NCBI GenBank assembly: GCA_963754645.1
Contig: CAVWGP010000012.1
Coordinates: forward strand, 620,001 to 684,000
DNA: 64,000 nt
Source: CAVWGP01 sp963754645
GTDB lineage: Bacteria; Pseudomonadota; Alphaproteobacteria; Bin65
Direction of reading: 5' to 3'
Shown piece after piece: positions 36,422 through 45,523 of this stretch. The first letter of the stretch is position 1. Each line of letters begins with the position of its first letter. The position numbers were made by a program, and so were the translations under genes. Below the pieces are notes generated by a model, which was given only the letters and a program-made list of their open reading frames with translations, ran no database searches and was not told the DNA's origin.

Positions 36422-37408
36422 ATGGCCAGCTTATGGCAGGATCGGTTCGCCCAGGATCGGGAATTGGTCGACGTGGCGCGCCACCGCGTGCCCGACGGCC
36501 TGCCCGCCAGTGCCAATTCCTACGTTCAAGTCCAATTCGCCGAGCGGCTCGGCGAGGACGACCATCGCAAGCTCGGCGCGCTCCTGGCGGCGCATCCGCA
36601 CGCCTATCTTCGCGCCTACGGTTACGGAGGCGAGTCCGAAATCGAGAGCCTCGATTTCCTCCGCCACTATCCGCGGCTCGCGGGCTTTCACGCCGACCTT
36701 TACGGCCTCAAGGATGCTTCCGGCCTCGGCCATCTGCCGGCGGGCTGTCGCTATGTCGGCCTCGGGGCCACAAAAGCCAAAACGGCGGACCTCGCGGTGC
36801 TGGCGCGGCTCGAGGCGCTCGAGGACTTGCAGCTCGAAGGCCAGACCAAGGGGCTCGGCGCACTCCTCGCGGCGCGGCCCGGCATCAAGCGCCTTGCCTT
36901 GCGCTCGATCACGCTCCCCGACCTTGCGGGCCTGCGGCCGCTTCGGGCGCTCGAATGCTTCGAGCTGCGCCTGGGCGGAACCAAGGACTTGGCGCTTCTG
37001 CCATGGCTCGGGCCGATCCGCTACCTCGAGATCTGGCAGGTCAAGGGGCTGACCGATCTTTCGTTCCTCGGCGCGATGTCGCAACTGCAGTACCTGTTCC
37101 TGCAGACGCTCAAGAACGTCACCGCGCTGCCCGATCTCGCGGCGCTCAAGGCGCTGCGGCGCGTCGATCTCGAGACGATGGCGGGCCTCAGCGACTTCGC
37201 GCCGATCGCGCGCGCCCCGGCGCTCGAAGTGCTGTATCTCATCGCGATGGCGCATCTGAAAAACGTCGCCGTCCTCCGGCCTTTCGTCGGCCATCCGGCG
37301 CTGAGATTTGCGCGGCTGGGACTCGGCTCGCTGCGGCGGAACGCAGCGGCCGCGACGCTGCTCCGACATCTGCCGGATGTGGCAGCGCCATTCGTGTTCG
37401 CGCCCTAG
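36422..37408 (+). CDS. Leucine-rich-repeat-like protein
   Basis: 328 residues with no signal peptide or membrane segment. From about residue 80 on, repeats of about 22-24 residues recur with leucines at regular spacing (LARLEALEDLQLEGQTKGL; LRPLRALECFELRLGGTKDL; LGAMSQLQYLFLQTLKNV; LAALKALRRVDLETMAGL; IARAPALEVLYLIAMAHL), the shape of cytoplasmic bacterial LRR proteins. The N-terminal part is not recognised. Probably a protein-binding scaffold; partner unknown. It stands alone between the GST and alcohol-dehydrogenase genes. Confidence 0.7.
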   Translation: MASLWQDRFAQDRELVDVARHRVPDGLPASANSYVQVQFAERLGEDDHRKLGALLAAHPHAYLRAYGYGGESEIESLDFLRHYPRLAGFHADLYGLKDASGLGHLPAGCRYVGLGATKAKTADLAVLARLEALEDLQLEGQTKGLGALLAARPGIKRLALRSITLPDLAGLRPLRALECFELRLGGTKDLALLPWLGPIRYLEIWQVKGLTDLSFLGAMSQLQYLFLQTLKNVTALPDLAALKALRRVDLETMAGLSDFAPIARAPALEVLYLIAMAHLKNVAVLRPFVGHPALRFARLGLGSLRRNAAAATLLRHLPDVAAPFVFAP

Positions 37409-37507
37409 GTGCGACGGGTTCCTCGCCCCACGCTCCGAAGCCGCGCCGTTGACCGCGGCGGCGCCGCGTCGCATCCTTCGTCGCACGGCCAGCAAGGGCG
37501 ATGGACC

Positions 37508-38662
37508 ATGAAGGGCTTCACGTTCCAAACCACGCGTTCGATCGTGTCCGAGCCGGGTTCGGCCGGCCAGCTCGGCGCGATCATGGCCGGCCTCGGCGCC
37601 ACCCGCGTTTTGATCGTCACCGACCCCGGCATCGTCAAGTTCAAGCTGATGGACAAGGCCCTGGCCGCGCTTGCCGAAGCCGGCATCGCCCACGAGGTCT
37701 ATACGGATGTCGTGGCCGATCCGCCGGAATTGATCGTGCAGGCCGCGGTGGCGCGCGGGCGCGCCATGCGCGCCGATGGCGTCATCGGCTTCGGCGGCGG
37801 CTCGTCGATGGACACGGCGAAGCTCGTCGCCTTCCTGCTCAAATCCGAACAAAAGCTAAGCGATATTTACGGCATCGGTTTGTGCAAGGGCTGGCGCCTG
37901 CCGCTGGCGCTGGTGCCGACCACGGCCGGGACGGGTTCCGAAGTGACGCCGATCGCCATCGTGACCACCGGCGCCAGCGAGAAGAAGGGCGTGGTGTCGC
38001 CGCAGCTCATTCCCGATTGCGCCGTGCTCGACGCCGATCTCACGCTCGGCCTGCCGCGCCCCGTCACGGCGGCGACCGGCATCGACGCGATGGTGCACGC
38101 GATCGAGGCCTATACTTCGAAGCACAAGAAGAACCCGATGTCGGACACGCTGGCGCGCGAGGCGCTACGCCTGCTCGGCAGCAACGTCCGCGCCGCGTGT
38201 TTCACCGGCGGCGATCGCGCGGCGCGCGGCGCCATGCTGCTCGGCGCGATGCTGGCGGGCATGGCCTTCACCAATGCACCGGTGGCCGCGGTCCATGCCC
38301 TGGCCTATCCGGTGGGCGGCCATTTCCACGTGCCGCACGGGCTCTCGAATTCGCTGGTGATGCCGCACGTCATGCGTTTCAATCGCGCGGCGGCGGCACC
38401 GCTCTACGCCGAATTGGCGCCGATCGTGTTTCCGAAGATCGCCGGCGGATCGGACGAAGCGAAAGCCGACGCGCTGATTGCCGGCATCGAGGCGCTGATC
38501 GCCGAGATCGGCCTCGAAAACAAACTCAGCCAAGTCGGCATCAGCCACAATCACGTGCCCATGTTGGCCGAGGACGCGATGAAGCAGACGCGATTGCTGG
38601 TGAACAATCCGCGCGATGTGACTTATGGCGACGCGGTGAAAATCTACGAAGCGGCCCTATGA
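37508..38662 (+). CDS. Iron-containing alcohol dehydrogenase
   Basis: 384 residues. Family landmarks are VIGFGGGSSMDTAKLVAFLL, LVPTTAGTGSEVTPIAIVT, DADLTLGLPRPVTAATGIDAMVHAIEAY and the metal-binding HALAYPVGGHFHVPHGLSNSLVMPHVMRFN. His residues in the last motif and Asp/His in DAMVHAIE bind Fe or Zn. It oxidises or reduces an alcohol/aldehyde with NAD(P); maleylacetate reductases share this fold, which would fit the aromatic-acid context, but the sequence does not decide. Start is ATG at 37508. Confidence 0.92.
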   Translation: MKGFTFQTTRSIVSEPGSAGQLGAIMAGLGATRVLIVTDPGIVKFKLMDKALAALAEAGIAHEVYTDVVADPPELIVQAAVARGRAMRADGVIGFGGGSSMDTAKLVAFLLKSEQKLSDIYGIGLCKGWRLPLALVPTTAGTGSEVTPIAIVTTGASEKKGVVSPQLIPDCAVLDADLTLGLPRPVTAATGIDAMVHAIEAYTSKHKKNPMSDTLAREALRLLGSNVRAACFTGGDRAARGAMLLGAMLAGMAFTNAPVAAVHALAYPVGGHFHVPHGLSNSLVMPHVMRFNRAAAAPLYAELAPIVFPKIAGGSDEAKADALIAGIEALIAEIGLENKLSQVGISHNHVPMLAEDAMKQTRLLVNNPRDVTYGDAVKIYEAAL

Positions 38663-38751
38663 CGGGCGGCTGACGGAAGTTGGGGGCGGCGGCTCCCCAA
38701 TTCGATGCCGCCGCCCCCGCTTGCAACCACCCCCGGGAATTCGAATGCGGA

Positions 38752-39162
38752 CTAGGCCGTGGCGATGAGGACCGTGTCGCAGCAGCAACCCTTGCTGGAC
38801 AGCGGCAGGATCAGGCGGCTGTAGGCGACCTTGCGCCCGCCCTTCATGCCGGTAACGCGCTGATAGCTCGGCTTGCCGCTAGCCATGGCGCCATCGATCA
38901 AACGCTCATCGACGCCCGAACGGCCTTTGAGACGGATCGCGTCGCGGCCGGCGGCGCGAATGCGAACATGGCGGCCATTGAACGGTTCGCGATCGATAAA
39001 GGCGACGGTTGGGAAGGCGACGGTCATCAGCTCCGGGCGCATCTTGGCGACCGGCGCCACGCCATTGCTGACGCTGGCATAGCGCCAATAGGAGTAGAGA
39101 AATTTCAACGGCCGCTCTTTAATTTGGCGGACCGGTCGTGCTGCGGATCGTAGGCGGGTCAT
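38752..39162 (-). CDS. PAS_5-like domain protein
   Basis: 136 residues. The pattern LKFLYSYWRYASVSNGVAPVAKMRPELMTVAFPTVAFIDREPFNGRHVRIRAAGRD resembles the PAS_5 family common in alphaproteobacteria, which senses unknown signals and often occurs alone. A strong GGAGGAG ribosome-binding site precedes the ATG. The C-terminal half is unusual, ending SSKGCCCDTVLIATA with three adjacent cysteines. No signal peptide. Confidence in the family is moderate. Confidence 0.65.
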   Translation of the reverse strand: MTRLRSAARPVRQIKERPLKFLYSYWRYASVSNGVAPVAKMRPELMTVAFPTVAFIDREPFNGRHVRIRAAGRDAIRLKGRSGVDERLIDGAMASGKPSYQRVTGMKGGRKVAYSRLILPLSSKGCCCDTVLIATA

Positions 39163-39573
39163 GGAATTTAATCTCCTCCAAATTGGGCAGCGGCTTGTTG
39201 AATAAGGCGCTCGCGTGCCGGCGCCGCCCTATTTACGTCCAATCGTTAAAGACTTCGTTTCGCGCGTTCGTTAAGAAATCGTAAATATCGCGACATGGTT
39301 GATCGCGGGCCGGCGAATTATGCTTAACGCCAAGCCGGAAGTTCAGTGTTTGCCAACCATAAGGGCCGTTTGCGCGATCGAAAAAATTTTCCCGACGGGC
39401 GATCGGGTTAGGCTGCGATTCCACGCCCGAGCGCCGAATATTCGCGCCTGATGAACACCATTCGTTTACCGTTTCTTAGTCACATTCCGCCGTTTGACGT
39501 GAATCGATGACGCCGCCGCGCCGCCGTTCAATTTACTTTTCAGATTGTTTCGGCCCGGAATAGTGTTGCCAAT
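39163..39573. other. Less GC-rich intergenic region upstream of divergent genes
   Basis: About 410 bases between the PAS_5-like gene (minus) and the cytochrome gene (plus). It is clearly richer in A and T than the surroundings. A 63-codon frame on the minus strand (39233-39424) has no features of a real protein. It probably contains promoters for both flanking genes, but no unambiguous -35/-10 pair could be chosen. Confidence 0.45.
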
Positions 39574-39905
39574 ATGCAAAGCTCCTTGTGGAAATGTGGC
39601 ACGGCCGTTCTCGTATTTTTGGCCCCCGCCGCCGTCATCGCCCAAGACGGCCGCCGTGCCCAGGCTTGGAGATCGCCACGCCGCGTTGCGCGAAGTGTCA
39701 TGTCATTGGGCCGGGTCAGGCGCCAGGCGTCGGGGCCGCCGACAACGCGCCGACCTTCGCGCAATTCGCCAATCGGCCAACCGCCAACGAGGCCTATCTG
39801 CGGACTTTCTTCCAGGCGCCGCACGGCCGCATGCCCAACCTCGCGATCACGCGGCGCGAAGCCGACGATTTGATCGCTTATATATTGAGCCTCAGGGACA
39901 CGTAG
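39574..39905 (+). pseudogene. Small periplasmic cytochrome c, frameshifted
   Basis: The first frame carries a signal peptide, MQSSLWKCGTAVLVFLAPAAVIAQ. The second, from about 39663, carries a class I cytochrome: CAKCH haem-binding motif, then APTFAQFANRPTANEAYLRTFFQAPHGRMPNLAITRREADDLIAYILSL with Met ligand in GRMPNL. One extra G near 39663-39665 (CAGGGCTTG for CAGGCTTG) would join them into about 110 residues. The cytochrome would donate or accept electrons in the periplasm. A sequencing indel is as likely as a genuine mutation. Confidence 0.78.
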
Positions 39906-39992
39906 CGGCAGCCGGTTCGGGTTCAGCGAGCATTTGCGCGCAAGCGGCATGGAGCTTATCGTGCGCGGTAGCGGCTCGGTTGGAGATCGCGA

Positions 39993-40802
39993 ATGCTCAA
40001 GAAAATCCTCTGCGGCTTCGTCGCGGTCGCCGCAATTAGCAGCGTTGTGGCACCGGCAACCGCCGACAGTGCAGCGTTGAGAGAACTTGCGCCGACCGGC
40101 ACGCTTCGGGTCGGAATCGCCGTTTCGCCATCGCCCTCGGCATTCTTTTCCATCCGGGATCCGGCGACCGGCAAGCTGCGCGGCGTCGCGGTCGATCTTG
40201 GCACCGAGCTGGCACGCAGGCTCGGCGTGCCCGTCGAATTCGTCGTCCATGCCAATTCCGGCGCCTTGACCGAAGCGGCGGGCGGCGGCACTTGGGACGT
40301 TGCCTTCATGCCGGTCGACGACGAGCGCAAGGCGAAGGTCGATTTCGGCCCGGCGTACAATCTATTCGAAAGCACGTATTTGGTGCGCGGCGGCCTGCCG
40401 ATGGTCCATGTCGCGGACGTCGATCGCGAAGGCGTGCGCGTCGTCGGCGTCGAGAATACCACGACAATTCGCGCCGCGATCCGCTCGCTGAAGTCGGCAA
40501 AAGTCACCCCGGTCAAGACCGTCGAAGCGGCGATCGACATGGTTCGGGCCGAGCGGGCCGACGCCATCGCCCTCAGCCGCAATTCGCTGCTCGGGCTTGT
40601 CGACCGGGTGCCGGGGTCGCGCATTGCCGCCGGCCACTTCCATGCCACCAGCACCGCCGTTGCCGTGCCCAAGAACCGGCCCGCCGCGCTCGCCTATGTC
40701 AGCGTCTACATCGAAGACGCGAAGGCCTCGGGCCTCGTGCGCCGCGCGCTCGACGCCGTCGGCCTTAAAGACGCGACCGTGGCGCCGCCCGGCGCGCGCT
40801 AG
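39993..40802 (+). CDS. ABC transporter substrate-binding protein, amino-acid type (SBP_bac_3)
   Basis: 269 residues with signal peptide to ATADS. The core, GTLRVGIAVSPSPSAFFSIRDPATGKLRGVAVDLGTELARRLGVPVEFV, is typical of family 3 binding proteins. TWDVAFMPVDDERKAKVDFGPAY follows, with the usual ligand-binding region. No permease genes are adjacent, so it is an orphan receptor or a signalling input. It follows the frameshifted cytochrome by 87 bases. Confidence 0.85.
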   Translation: MLKKILCGFVAVAAISSVVAPATADSAALRELAPTGTLRVGIAVSPSPSAFFSIRDPATGKLRGVAVDLGTELARRLGVPVEFVVHANSGALTEAAGGGTWDVAFMPVDDERKAKVDFGPAYNLFESTYLVRGGLPMVHVADVDREGVRVVGVENTTTIRAAIRSLKSAKVTPVKTVEAAIDMVRAERADAIALSRNSLLGLVDRVPGSRIAAGHFHATSTAVAVPKNRPAALAYVSVYIEDAKASGLVRRALDAVGLKDATVAPPGAR

Positions 40803-40826
40803 CGCGCAAACCGGCCAAGCGGCGCG

Positions 40827-41933
40827 CTAGCCCCACACCTTCTTGGCCACTTCGGCGATCAGGCCGAGCTTTCTCTTCTCGTCCTCGATCGTCACCGGAT
40901 TGCCGGCGACGCTCGAGGCGAAACCGCATTGCGGGCTCACGGCCAGGCGATCGAGCGCCACATGGCGCGCCGCCGCTTCGACCCGCTTGACGAGCGCGTC
41001 GGCGCTCGGCGAGGCCGGCGTCTTGGTCGTCAGCAGGCCGAGCACGACGCGCTTATCGGCGGGCACGTAGGCGAGCGGCGCGAAATCGCCGGCGCGGTCG
41101 GTGTCGTATTCGAGAAAAAACGCGTCGGCCGTGGCGCGGCCGAACAGTTCCTTGGCCACCGGCTCGTAGCCGCCCTCGGCCATCCATTGGCCTTTGTAAT
41201 TGCCGCGGCAGAGATGCACGCCGACCGCGAGCTGGGGCGGCCGGTCTTCGAGCACGGCGTTGATGAGATCGACATAGAGCTTGATGAGCGCCGCCGGATC
41301 CTCGCCGCGCGCCGCGATTTGCCGGCGCACGGCGGGATCGCACAAGGTCGCCAGCGCCACTTCGTCGATCTGGACATAGGTGCAGCCCAGCGCCGCCAGC
41401 GCGCGCAGCTCGGCGCGATAGACTTCGATCAGGTCTTCGTGCAGCCGGTCGAGCTTGGGATAGACGGTGCGATCGGCGCAATCCGCGCCACGATAGAACA
41501 GCATTTGCGACGGCGCCGGCAGCGTGACCTTGGGCGTGCGGCCGGTATGGGCGCGGACGAAAGCGAACTCCTCGGTCGCGATTCCCTTGACGCGGCGCAC
41601 CGGGCCATGGGCATAGGGACACTCCCAGGCCGCATGGGCGCCGCCGAATTGAAACAGCGAGGGCTTGGTCGAAAGCCCTTCAACCGCGTCGACGAAGCCG
41701 AGAAACCACGAGCCGCGGCGGAATTCGCCATCGGTGATGGTCTGCAGGCCGGCCGCTTCCTGCAGGACGATGGCCTCGCGAATGCAGCGCTCGACGATGG
41801 CGGCCAGCTCAGCCTTGCTCAAGGCGCCGGCGGCGCTGGCCCGATAGGCCGCCTTCAGCTCGGGCGGGCGCAGCAGGCTGCCGATGTGTTCGGCGCGAAA
41901 CGGCGGATCGTGGCGGCAGGCGCTGATCGACAT
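40827..41933 (-). CDS. MetE C-terminal-like (cobalamin-independent methionine synthase II family) protein
   Basis: 368 residues corresponding to the catalytic half of MetE. The metal-ligand pattern appears as EHIGSLLRPPELK at the N-terminus, YVQIDEVALA, VGVHLCRGNYKGQW and SPQCGFASS near the C-terminus. The full-length MetE N-terminal domain is absent. Stand-alone proteins of this type are methyltransferases acting on diverse methyl donors; in a region with a vanillate-demethylase-like oxygenase it could serve methyl-group transfer, but that is inference. Confidence 0.85.
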   Translation of the reverse strand: MSISACRHDPPFRAEHIGSLLRPPELKAAYRASAAGALSKAELAAIVERCIREAIVLQEAAGLQTITDGEFRRGSWFLGFVDAVEGLSTKPSLFQFGGAHAAWECPYAHGPVRRVKGIATEEFAFVRAHTGRTPKVTLPAPSQMLFYRGADCADRTVYPKLDRLHEDLIEVYRAELRALAALGCTYVQIDEVALATLCDPAVRRQIAARGEDPAALIKLYVDLINAVLEDRPPQLAVGVHLCRGNYKGQWMAEGGYEPVAKELFGRATADAFFLEYDTDRAGDFAPLAYVPADKRVVLGLLTTKTPASPSADALVKRVEAAARHVALDRLAVSPQCGFASSVAGNPVTIEDEKRKLGLIAEVAKKVWG

Positions 41934-42016
41934 TGCGAACCTTCAAGTTTCGGTTAGAATTTGCTTGGCTGCCTAACACGCCGTGCCGGACCTGTCGATT
42001 GCAACGGATTGGTCGA

Positions 42017-43036
42017 ATGTTCGTCAAGAATCAATGGTATGTGGCCGCTGCTGCGGCCGAACTCGGACGCCAATTGATCGGCCGCTGGATCTGCGGCGAG
42101 CCGGTTGTCCTGTATCGCACCGAAGCTGGCGCGCCGGTCGTGCTCGACGATCGCTGTCCGCATCGCCGCTACGCCTTGTCCAAGGGCAAGCTGGCGGGCG
42201 ACGCCGTGCAGTGCGGCTATCACGGGTTGCAATTCGACGCCGCCGGCACCTGCATCAAAGTGCCCGGCCAAGGCAACATCCCGCCGCGCCTCAAGGCGCG
42301 CACCTATCCCGTCGCCGAAAAGCACCGCTGGGTGTGGATCTGGCCCGGCGATCCCGCGCTCGCCGATCCGGCCAAAATTCCGGATTGCCATTGGAATACC
42401 GAGCCGGGCTGGCAGCCGGTCATCGACTACATCCACATCAAGGCCAACTACCAGCTCCTGGTCGACAATTTGCTCGACCTGACGCACGAGACATTCGTCC
42501 ATGCCGGCACGATCGGCGAAGCCGCCGTGGCGGCGACGCCGGCCGAGACCAAGATCGAAGGCCGCGTCGTGCGCGTCGAGCGCGTCATGCCGGGCTGCGA
42601 GGCGCCGCCGCTGTTCAAGAAGGTGTACGGCTTCACCGGCAAGATCGACCGCTTCCAGCTCATCCGCTACGAGCCGCCGAGCTTTATCTGGATCGACGCC
42701 CGCGCCTATCCTGAAGGCACGCGCGATCTGGCGACGGCGATGCGCTGGTGGGTGATGAACGCGATCACGCCCGAGAGCGAGACCACGTCGCATTATTTCT
42801 GGTCGGTGTCGCGCGCCTTCGCCCAGGACAGCGACGAGGTTTCGAAGATCATCCATGGCGGCGTGGTCAAGACCTTCCGCGAGGATCAAGAAATTCTCGA
42901 AACCCAGCAGCGCTATCTCGAAACCGACGATCCGCGCCGGCCGCTGATGAGCGTAAACTGCGATTCCGGCAACGTCGCCTCGCGGCGTATCGTGGCCGAG
43001 CTGATTGCGTCCGAACGCGCCAAGGCGGCCGAATGA
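42017..43036 (+). CDS. Rieske 2Fe-2S oxygenase, VanA-like
   Basis: 339 residues, terminal oxygenase component. The Rieske cluster ligands are CPH (Cys47, His49) and CGYH (Cys66, His69). The mononuclear iron site appears as NLLDLTHETFVHAGTIG. The family includes vanillate O-demethylase and other O- or N-demethylases of aromatic compounds. No ferredoxin-reductase partner gene is adjacent. It is transcribed divergently from the MetE-like gene, which may take up the one-carbon unit. Confidence 0.88.
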   Translation: MFVKNQWYVAAAAAELGRQLIGRWICGEPVVLYRTEAGAPVVLDDRCPHRRYALSKGKLAGDAVQCGYHGLQFDAAGTCIKVPGQGNIPPRLKARTYPVAEKHRWVWIWPGDPALADPAKIPDCHWNTEPGWQPVIDYIHIKANYQLLVDNLLDLTHETFVHAGTIGEAAVAATPAETKIEGRVVRVERVMPGCEAPPLFKKVYGFTGKIDRFQLIRYEPPSFIWIDARAYPEGTRDLATAMRWWVMNAITPESETTSHYFWSVSRAFAQDSDEVSKIIHGGVVKTFREDQEILETQQRYLETDDPRRPLMSVNCDSGNVASRRIVAELIASERAKAAE

Positions 43037-43129
43037 GGCGCCGCCGGGCCTTTGACATTCGGGCCGGGTCAAGGAAGATTGCAAACGAAGCGAACGAAAA
43101 CGTCCACATCATCGATCAGGGAGGCACTC

Positions 43130-44317
43130 ATGTTTAAGTTTCTGCTTGCCGCAACGACGGCGCTGGCTTTTTCGATTTCAGGCGCCGCGGCGCAGGAATT
43201 GCGCATCGGCTTCCTCAACACCACGACCGGCGGCGGCGCGCTCATCGGCAGGCACATCGAGAACGGCTGGAAGCTCGGCCTCGAAGCGGCCGGCTGGACC
43301 AAGGACGGCGACAAGCTCGGCGGCGTGCCGACGAAGGTTTTTTACGGCGACGACCAGTCGCGCCCCGACATCGGCGTCAAAGAGGTCGAAAAATTTCTCC
43401 AGCAGGACAAGGTTCAAATCGTCGCCGGCATCATCTGGTCGAACGTGATGATGGCGGTGCAGAAGCCGATTTTCGACGCCAAGGTCATGTTGCTATCGTC
43501 AAATGCCGGCCCGTCGCCGCTCGCCGGCGAGCTGTGCAACCGGCTTTGGGTCTCGACCTCGTTCATGAACGATCAGAACGCCGAAGCGACCGGCGAGCTG
43601 GCGACGCGCGACAAGGTCAAGACCGTCGTCGCCATGGCGCCGAACTATCAGGCCGGCAAGGACAACGTCGCCGGCTTCGAGCGCACCTATAAGAGCGGCA
43701 AGATCACCGAAACGATCTATTTCAAGGTCGGCGAAACCGACTACCAGGCCGACATATCGAAGGTCCGCGCGCTCAATCCGGAAGCGGTTTACATTTTCGC
43801 GCCGGGCGCCATGGGCGTGTCCTTCATGAAGCAATGGGCGACCGCGGGTCTTGCCGGCAAAACGAAGCTCTACACGCTCTATACGATCGACGACGTGACG
43901 CTGCCGGCGATCGGCGACGCCGCCATCGGCACCTTCCAGACGAGCCACTGGAACCCGGACCTGACCAACGCGAAGAACCAGAAATTCGTCAAGGACTACG
44001 TGGCCAAGTTCGGCCATCAGCCTTCCTACTTCGCGGTGCAATCCTACGATTCGGCGGCCGTGATCGCGCGCGGCATGCAGGCGGTCGGCGGCAAGACGGA
44101 CGACATGGCCGCGCTCGCCAAGGCGATCCGCAGCGGCACCGTCGACTCGCCGCGCGGCACGCTGAAATACAACGTCAACGGTTTCGTCATCCAGCCCTAT
44201 TGGAAGCTCGAAGTGATCAAGGCGGCCGACGGCAAGCCCAAGGTGCGCGGCGTCGAGCAGATTTTCAACCGGCCGGATTCCTATTTCGACAAGTGCCCGG
44301 CGAGCGGACGGCTATAG
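43130..44317 (+). CDS. Branched-chain-type ABC transporter substrate-binding protein
   Basis: 395 residues, Peripla_BP_6 family, signal peptide to SGAAAQ, then ELRIGFLNTTTGGGALIGRHIENGWKLGL. ATG follows GGGAGG. Internal landmarks are QDKVQIVAGIIWSNVMMAVQ and PSYFAVQSYDSAAVIARGMQAVGG. It follows the Rieske gene on the same strand by about 90 bases, with no permease genes attached. The likely ligand is an aromatic acid, by context only. Confidence 0.9.
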   Translation: MFKFLLAATTALAFSISGAAAQELRIGFLNTTTGGGALIGRHIENGWKLGLEAAGWTKDGDKLGGVPTKVFYGDDQSRPDIGVKEVEKFLQQDKVQIVAGIIWSNVMMAVQKPIFDAKVMLLSSNAGPSPLAGELCNRLWVSTSFMNDQNAEATGELATRDKVKTVVAMAPNYQAGKDNVAGFERTYKSGKITETIYFKVGETDYQADISKVRALNPEAVYIFAPGAMGVSFMKQWATAGLAGKTKLYTLYTIDDVTLPAIGDAAIGTFQTSHWNPDLTNAKNQKFVKDYVAKFGHQPSYFAVQSYDSAAVIARGMQAVGGKTDDMAALAKAIRSGTVDSPRGTLKYNVNGFVIQPYWKLEVIKAADGKPKVRGVEQIFNRPDSYFDKCPASGRL

Positions 44318-44369
44318 GCGCCGCCCCGTCGCGCCAACGGCCGGCCTTTGAGCCGGCCACAAGGATCGA

Positions 44370-45425
44370 ATGACCGCCAAGCCGCTCGTTTGCGTTACCG
44401 GCGCCACGGGGTTTATCGCATCCTGTCTGGTCTCCGCCCTCGTCCAGCGCGGCTATCGCGTTCGCGGCACCGTGCGCGATGTGCGGCGCGGCGCGCCCTA
44501 TTTGCAGAAGCTCAATTTCGGCTACGAGGATCTCGAACTGGTCGAAGCCGATCTGCTGAACCGCGAATCCTTCGTCGAAGCGGTCAAGGGCTGCCACGGC
44601 GTCTTCCACACCGCGAGCCCCTATGTCCTCGAGTCCGCATCCGTGATGGCTGACATCGTCGAGCCGGCGGTCAAGGGCACGCTCAACGTGCTCGCAGCTT
44701 GCAAGGCGGACGACGAGGTCGGCCGCGTCGTGCTGACGTCTTCGATGGCCGCCATCACCGACGAGCCCGAAAACGGCCGCGTGCTGACCGAGGAGGATTG
44801 GAACGTCAAGTCGAGCCCGACGCGCAACCCCTATTATTACTCCAAAGCCGAAGCCGAACGCGCGGCCTGGCGCTTCATGGAGGACGAGTTCACATCCTTC
44901 GATCTGGTGGCGCTCAATCCGTATATGGTGATCGGTCCATCCCTGATGCCGTCGCTTAACCCGACCAACAAAATATTCGTCGATCTGCTGAACGGCACCT
45001 ATCCCGGCATCATGAATCTTTCCTGGGGCCTGGTCGATGTGCGCGATGTCGCCGAAGCCCATATCCTGGCGATGGAGCAAAAGAACGCCAAGGGCCGCTA
45101 TATCCTGGCCAATCCGCCGGTGACGATGGGCGAGGTCGTCGGCTGGATGCGCGAGGCCGGCTACGGCATCGGCACCAAGCTGCCGACGCGCCAGATCAGC
45201 GATTTCATGGTGCGGCTCGGATCGCACCTTCAGTCGAAAGGCGTCGGCAACTATCTCCGCACCCATATCGGCCGCACGCCGAGCTACGACACCGCCAAGG
45301 CGCGCGACCAGCTCGGCGTCAGCCTGCGGCCGCCGAAGGAGTCGGTCCTCGATACGCTGCAGGACTTGGCGCAATGGCGCCATATCGACGCCGTCAAGAA
45401 GCCGCCGGCCAGGTCCGCCGACTGA
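44370..45425 (+). CDS. NAD-dependent epimerase/dehydratase family (dihydroflavonol reductase-like)
   Basis: 351 residues, extended SDR. The cofactor motif is VCVTGATGFIASCLV; the catalytic YYYSKAEAERAAW gives YxxxK with upstream Ser in VVLTSSMAAI. The layout is that of dihydroflavonol-4-reductase and cinnamoyl-CoA reductase relatives, which reduce aldehydes or ketones. It begins 52 bases after the binding-protein gene and may be in one transcription unit with it. Confidence 0.88.
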   Translation: MTAKPLVCVTGATGFIASCLVSALVQRGYRVRGTVRDVRRGAPYLQKLNFGYEDLELVEADLLNRESFVEAVKGCHGVFHTASPYVLESASVMADIVEPAVKGTLNVLAACKADDEVGRVVLTSSMAAITDEPENGRVLTEEDWNVKSSPTRNPYYYSKAEAERAAWRFMEDEFTSFDLVALNPYMVIGPSLMPSLNPTNKIFVDLLNGTYPGIMNLSWGLVDVRDVAEAHILAMEQKNAKGRYILANPPVTMGEVVGWMREAGYGIGTKLPTRQISDFMVRLGSHLQSKGVGNYLRTHIGRTPSYDTAKARDQLGVSLRPPKESVLDTLQDLAQWRHIDAVKKPPARSAD

Positions 45426-45523
45426 GATCGCGCCCCGCCCTGACTTGTCTCGCAGCAATATCGCGATTGCCTTGGCCAACCGAAATGCTATCGATCGGCG
45501 CGTGAAGGCCATGAGGTCGTCCG

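Noticed and set aside
39233..39424. 63-codon ORF in the AT-rich gap
   Set aside because: No ribosome-binding site, no family features and composition typical of non-coding DNA.
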